From an uncultured Eubacteriales bacterium (GTDB lineage: Bacteria > Bacillota > Clostridia > Oscillospirales > CAG-272): a stretch of DNA of 7,682 bases. Both the position numbers and the translations under genes were made by a program. The notes under the pieces are model-generated. The model saw only the letters and a program-made list of their open reading frames with translations, was not told the DNA's origin and ran no database searches. Shown piece after piece: positions 5,673 through 7,682 of this stretch (positions within the stretch are counted from its first letter, which is position 1; every line of letters begins with the position of its first letter). The stretch covers positions 1-7,682 of the forward strand of contig ONVJ01000151.1 of the NCBI GenBank assembly GCA_900321265.1, in the 5' to 3' direction.

Positions 5673-7175
5673 TCAGCCTTCGATCTTTTTGAAGTTTTCG
5701 ACTATGCCTGCGATGAGCGGAGGCAGCGTCCTGGAGTTTTTCTTGGTCTGGGCGGCCCAGCTCTGTCCGCTTTCAACCGCCTTGAAGTAGATATCGGTGA
5801 TGTCGTTGATCTCGGGGTTGAAGAGGCGTCCGATGTCGAAGCAGACGGTGCTCTTTATGATCGTATACATCCTCGAGTCGTCGTTCTCCTCAGAGTAGCG
5901 CGCTTTCATGTTGAGCTCGTACTGGGCGGGAGTTGTGGTCCTGTAGGCTTCCGAGGCCCAGCACTCGAGGACCGCGGCGGCGCGTTCTCTGTCGTTGGTG
6001 TTGGTGAAGATCGCGTAGAGCGAGAAGGGGTTCCCGACGACCGAAATAAAGTTCTCCTGATCTGCGTCGTATTTCGGAGTCGGGACTATCCCGAATTTGA
6101 AGGAGACGTTTCCGAGCTTGCGGTCGGCGAGATAGCAGCGGTTGTTGCTGAACAGGGTGTTGCCGGCGACGAAGTTGTCCTCGTATCCGCTTCCCATGAA
6201 GGCGTCCTGAGTCTTGAACCAGTCGCCGAGCTTGGTGCAGAGGGTGTCGGCCTTTTCGCTCCAGAAGTCTTCCGAGATCACGAGGATCTTGTCGGGATCC
6301 TGCTCAACAAGCCTGAGACCTGAGCCGGTGTAGAAGGCGTCGATATGGAAGTTCGTCGTCGTCAGACCGTATCCGTCGTCCTTGTCCTTTATGTTGTCCT
6401 GGTTCTTGTCTTCGTAGAGGCCTTCGCACATCTCGATCATCTTGTCGATCGTCCACTGATTGCTGTCGACAAGCTCGACGGGGTTGGGCAGGTTCTTGTT
6501 GGCTATGATGTCCTTGTTGTAGTAAACGCCGTACATAAAGTGAAGGACGTTGATCGAGGCGTCGCCCGACGCGAAGTAGACCTTGTTGTCGATCGAAACC
6601 ACGCTGACGAGTTCCTCCGGCCACCAGGGATTGCTGAAATCGAGGTAGGGAAGGGATGTCAGCTCGGCGCAGTACCCGTTCTCTGCGCAGATGGCGGTGG
6701 TGCGGGAGTAGGCTGAGATCAGGTCGTAGGTGTGGTCGCCGGATTTGTAAACGTTTCCGACGGCGGAAGCGAAGGACTGCTTGTTTCCGTTGTTGCCGGG
6801 GGTTTTCTCCCAGGCGAGCTGAACGTGAAGCTTCCCTTCAACGTGAGAGTTGCGGGTAAAGATGGCGTCGTTGACGATCTCGCCGTTGGGGCCGTCCGAC
6901 TCGTACTCCTTCATCTCGACGTCGCTCCAGTAGAAGACAGTGACGGTCTCGTCGTTGAAGTTCAGGTCGGGAAGGTTGGAGATCAGATAACCGTCAGCGT
7001 CATATTTGGGGGCGTTGGGATCCTCGGTGGTGACATCGGGTCCCGCGATCGCGTTCGATCCCGGGGCGGTCGTGTCTCCGTTTTCGCCCGTCTTCTCGGC
7101 GCAGGCGGCAAGGGCTCCGGCCAGCATGAGCAGCGAGAGCAGGAGGGCCGCCGCTTTTGTCAGTCTGGATTTCAC
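5673..7175 (-). CDS. Second extracellular solute-binding lipoprotein, paralogue of 1518-2990
   Basis: A 500-residue lipoprotein of the same family as the product of 1518-2990, probably a substrate-capture protein for an ABC importer. The signal peptide has Lys2, Arg4 and Lys7, a Leu-rich core and the lipobox Leu-Ala-Ala-Cys25, then a Gly/Thr/Asp-rich linker to about residue 58. Shared landmarks are NGEIVNDAIFTR (97-108), NPWW (182-185), QWTIDKMIEMC (240-250) and FGIVPTPKYD. Residues 256-267 form an EF-hand-like loop with Asp/Asn at positions 1, 3, 5, 9 and 12. Cys163 and Cys169 are close enough to form a small disulfide loop. The start codon is GTG, fixed by AAGGAG seven bases upstream; the family-typical signal peptide starts exactly there. 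It is a single-gene unit with its own promoter and terminator and no transporter genes beside it. The two paralogues are clearly diverged, so they probably bind different ligands. Confidence 0.92.
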   Translation of the reverse strand: MKSRLTKAAALLLSLLMLAGALAACAEKTGENGDTTAPGSNAIAGPDVTTEDPNAPKYDADGYLISNLPDLNFNDETVTVFYWSDVEMKEYESDGPNGEIVNDAIFTRNSHVEGKLHVQLAWEKTPGNNGNKQSFASAVGNVYKSGDHTYDLISAYSRTTAICAENGYCAELTSLPYLDFSNPWWPEELVSVVSIDNKVYFASGDASINVLHFMYGVYYNKDIIANKNLPNPVELVDSNQWTIDKMIEMCEGLYEDKNQDNIKDKDDGYGLTTTNFHIDAFYTGSGLRLVEQDPDKILVISEDFWSEKADTLCTKLGDWFKTQDAFMGSGYEDNFVAGNTLFSNNRCYLADRKLGNVSFKFGIVPTPKYDADQENFISVVGNPFSLYAIFTNTNDRERAAAVLECWASEAYRTTTPAQYELNMKARYSEENDDSRMYTIIKSTVCFDIGRLFNPEINDITDIYFKAVESGQSWAAQTKKNSRTLPPLIAGIVENFKKIEG

Positions 7176-7182
7176 TTGGTTT

Positions 7183-7188
7183 CTCCTT
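7183..7188 (-). promoter_or_regulatory. Ribosome binding site fixing a GTG start
   Basis: AAGGAG on the minus strand ends seven bases before the GTG at 7175. No ATG in the frame sits as well, and the signal peptide begins at this codon, so the GTG start is well supported. Confidence 0.8.
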
Positions 7189-7224
7189 TTTATGTTTTTT
7201 TGATTGTTCTTCGTATCTTCCTCC

Positions 7225-7239
7225 CCGGCGGTCCGCCGG
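7225..7239 (-). other. GC-rich inverted repeat in the leader of the second solute-binding gene
   Basis: Seven-base arms (7225-7231 and 7233-7239, CCGGCGG/CCGCCGG) flank a single central base. It lies within the roughly 120-base leader between the promoter at 7304-7332 and the GTG at 7175. It could be a compact RNA hairpin or a dyad operator. No T run follows on the minus strand, so it is not an attenuator of the simple kind. Confidence 0.4.
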
Positions 7240-7303
7240 TAAAGGATGGCAGTATAATTATAATAGTTTTAATAATGCTGATGTATAAACCGATCCAAAT
7301 GAT

Positions 7304-7332
7304 ATTATAACATTACCGCGGCTTGTTTTCAA
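7304..7332 (-). promoter_or_regulatory. Sigma-A promoter with extended -10 for the second solute-binding gene
   Basis: On the minus strand TTGAAA (7327-7332), a 17-base spacer and TATAAT (7304-7309), with TGT before the -10 giving an extended form. The predicted start is near 7297, so the leader is about 120 bases. It is divergent from the tRNA promoter at 7415-7443; the 82 bases between them show no gene, only AT-rich sequence and a weak five-base GC stem near 7369-7386. Confidence 0.8.
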
Positions 7333-7414
7333 GTTTTTTCTGCGGATTTTCACAAAAACGCGGCGAGTCCGGCAGCCGGGAGCCGGTAATAAATGAATTC
7401 TTTTAAAAAAACTA

Positions 7415-7443
7415 TTGCATTTTCGAAAGGATTGTGATATAAT
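7415..7443 (+). promoter_or_regulatory. Promoter of the tRNA-Val/tRNA-Ala operon
   Basis: TTGCAT (7415-7420), a 17-base spacer and TATAAT (7438-7443) with an extended TGA before the -10 and an A-rich tract upstream that could act as an UP element. Transcription would start near 7450, about ten bases before the first tRNA. The sequence just after the -10 is GC-rich, as is common for stable RNA promoters. Confidence 0.85.
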
Positions 7444-7459
7444 AATCCGGCGCGGTCAA

Positions 7460-7533
7460 GGAGGCATAGCTCAGTTGGTCAGAGCGCACGGTTCACATCC
7501 GTGAGGTCGAGAGTTCAAGTCTCCCTGTCTCCA
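7460..7533 (+). tRNA. tRNA-Val(CAC)
   Basis: A full cloverleaf can be drawn. The acceptor stem GGAGGCA pairs with TGTCTCC, with one G-U. The D stem is GCTC/GAGC. The anticodon stem is CACGG/CCGTG with loop TTCACAT and anticodon CAC at 7494-7496. The T arm is GAGAG-TTCAAGT-CTCCC. Discriminator A73 and anticodon bases A35 and C36 are valine identity features. The T stem has an A-C mismatch at its second pair. The 3' end reads ACCG, so a complete CCA is not encoded and must be added enzymatically. Confidence 0.93.
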
Positions 7534-7541
7534 CCGATTTT

Positions 7542-7614
7542 GGGGCATTAGCGCAGTTGGGAGCGCACAACACTGGCAGTGTTGGGGTCAGGGGTTCGAA
7601 TCCCCTATGCTCCA
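7542..7614 (+). tRNA. tRNA-Ala(GGC)
   Basis: The cloverleaf is complete. The acceptor stem GGGGCAT pairs with ATGCTCC, the third pair being G-U, the classic alanine identity element. The D stem is GCGC/GCGC. The anticodon stem is CAACA/TGTTG with loop CTGGCAG and anticodon GGC at 7575-7577. The T arm is AGGGG-TTCGAAT-CCCCT, fully paired. Like the valine tRNA it ends ACCG without an encoded CCA. Eight bases separate the two tRNAs, so both come from one precursor. Confidence 0.95.
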
Positions 7615-7615
7615 C

Positions 7616-7657
7616 CGATACGAAAACCCGGGGCTTCGGCCCCGGGTTTTTGTATCG
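7616..7657 (+). terminator. UUCG-capped terminator of the tRNA operon
   Basis: A very long stem (7616-7634 with 7639-7657, one G-U pair) closes on a C(UUCG)G tetraloop. The GC-rich core (7627-7646) is followed by five T (7647-7651), which is the functional Rho-independent terminator. The outer AT-rich pairs extend the symmetry so it may also act on the minus strand (AAAA at 7623-7626 gives TTTT there). The left arm begins two bases after the tRNA-Ala discriminator. Confidence 0.93.
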
Positions 7658-7682
7658 ACGGAAATGAAGATGAGAACCCGAG

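Noticed and set aside
6732..7310. Plus-strand open frame over the start of the second solute-binding gene
   Set aside because: Antisense to a clear signal peptide and promoter; no ribosome binding site and a Val/Gly-rich shadow-type product.
7664..7682. Possible start of a further plus-strand gene (ATG at 7664)
   Set aside because: No ribosome binding site is visible, and only six codons remain before the window ends, so nothing supports a coding call.

Overview
The window looks like a chromosomal piece of a GC-rich Clostridia-type Firmicute, possibly an uncultured gut or rumen Oscillospirales/Christensenellales-like lineage (inference). The grounds are sigma-A promoters of near-consensus form, AAGGAGG ribosome binding sites, lipoprotein solute-binding proteins with Clostridia-type signal peptides, an ASKHA/ferredoxin protein of the RACo type, and tRNA genes that do not encode a complete CCA. 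No mobile element, CRISPR array, phage gene or defence system was seen.

Layout. Positions 1-136 hold two hairpins. The outer one is a good minus-strand terminator for the lipoprotein operon. Positions 137-2990 (minus) are a two-gene operon: a family 1 extracellular solute-binding lipoprotein, then, 37 bases on, an unrecognised lipoprotein. It starts from a perfect TTGACA-17-TATAAT promoter at 3033-3061. Positions 3087-4541 (minus) encode a compact RACo/DUF4445-type protein: a short 2Fe-2S ferredoxin domain fused to an ASKHA ATPase. Positions 4542-4786 are a divergent promoter region. Positions 4787-5605 (plus) encode a four-helix membrane protein with a C-terminal His/Cys probable zinc-binding module. 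A bidirectional terminator hairpin (5625-5661) separates it from a second, paralogous solute-binding lipoprotein (5673-7175, minus). After a second divergent promoter region come tRNA-Val(CAC) and tRNA-Ala(GGC) in tandem on the plus strand, closed by a long UUCG-capped terminator.

How the genes work together. Two surface lipoproteins of one solute-binding family, each with an EF-hand-like loop, suggest uptake or sensing of carbohydrates or other polymer-derived solutes. No ABC permease or ATPase gene lies in the window, so partners must be elsewhere. The ASKHA/ferredoxin protein has no corrinoid protein or methyltransferase beside it, so its target is unknown. I see no convincing evidence that these genes form one new system. 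The most useful observations are the unexplained lipoprotein in the solute-binding operon, the strongly shortened ferredoxin domain, the membrane-anchored His/Cys module, and five promoters with exact TATAAT and 17-base spacing, four of them reading TATAATAAT.
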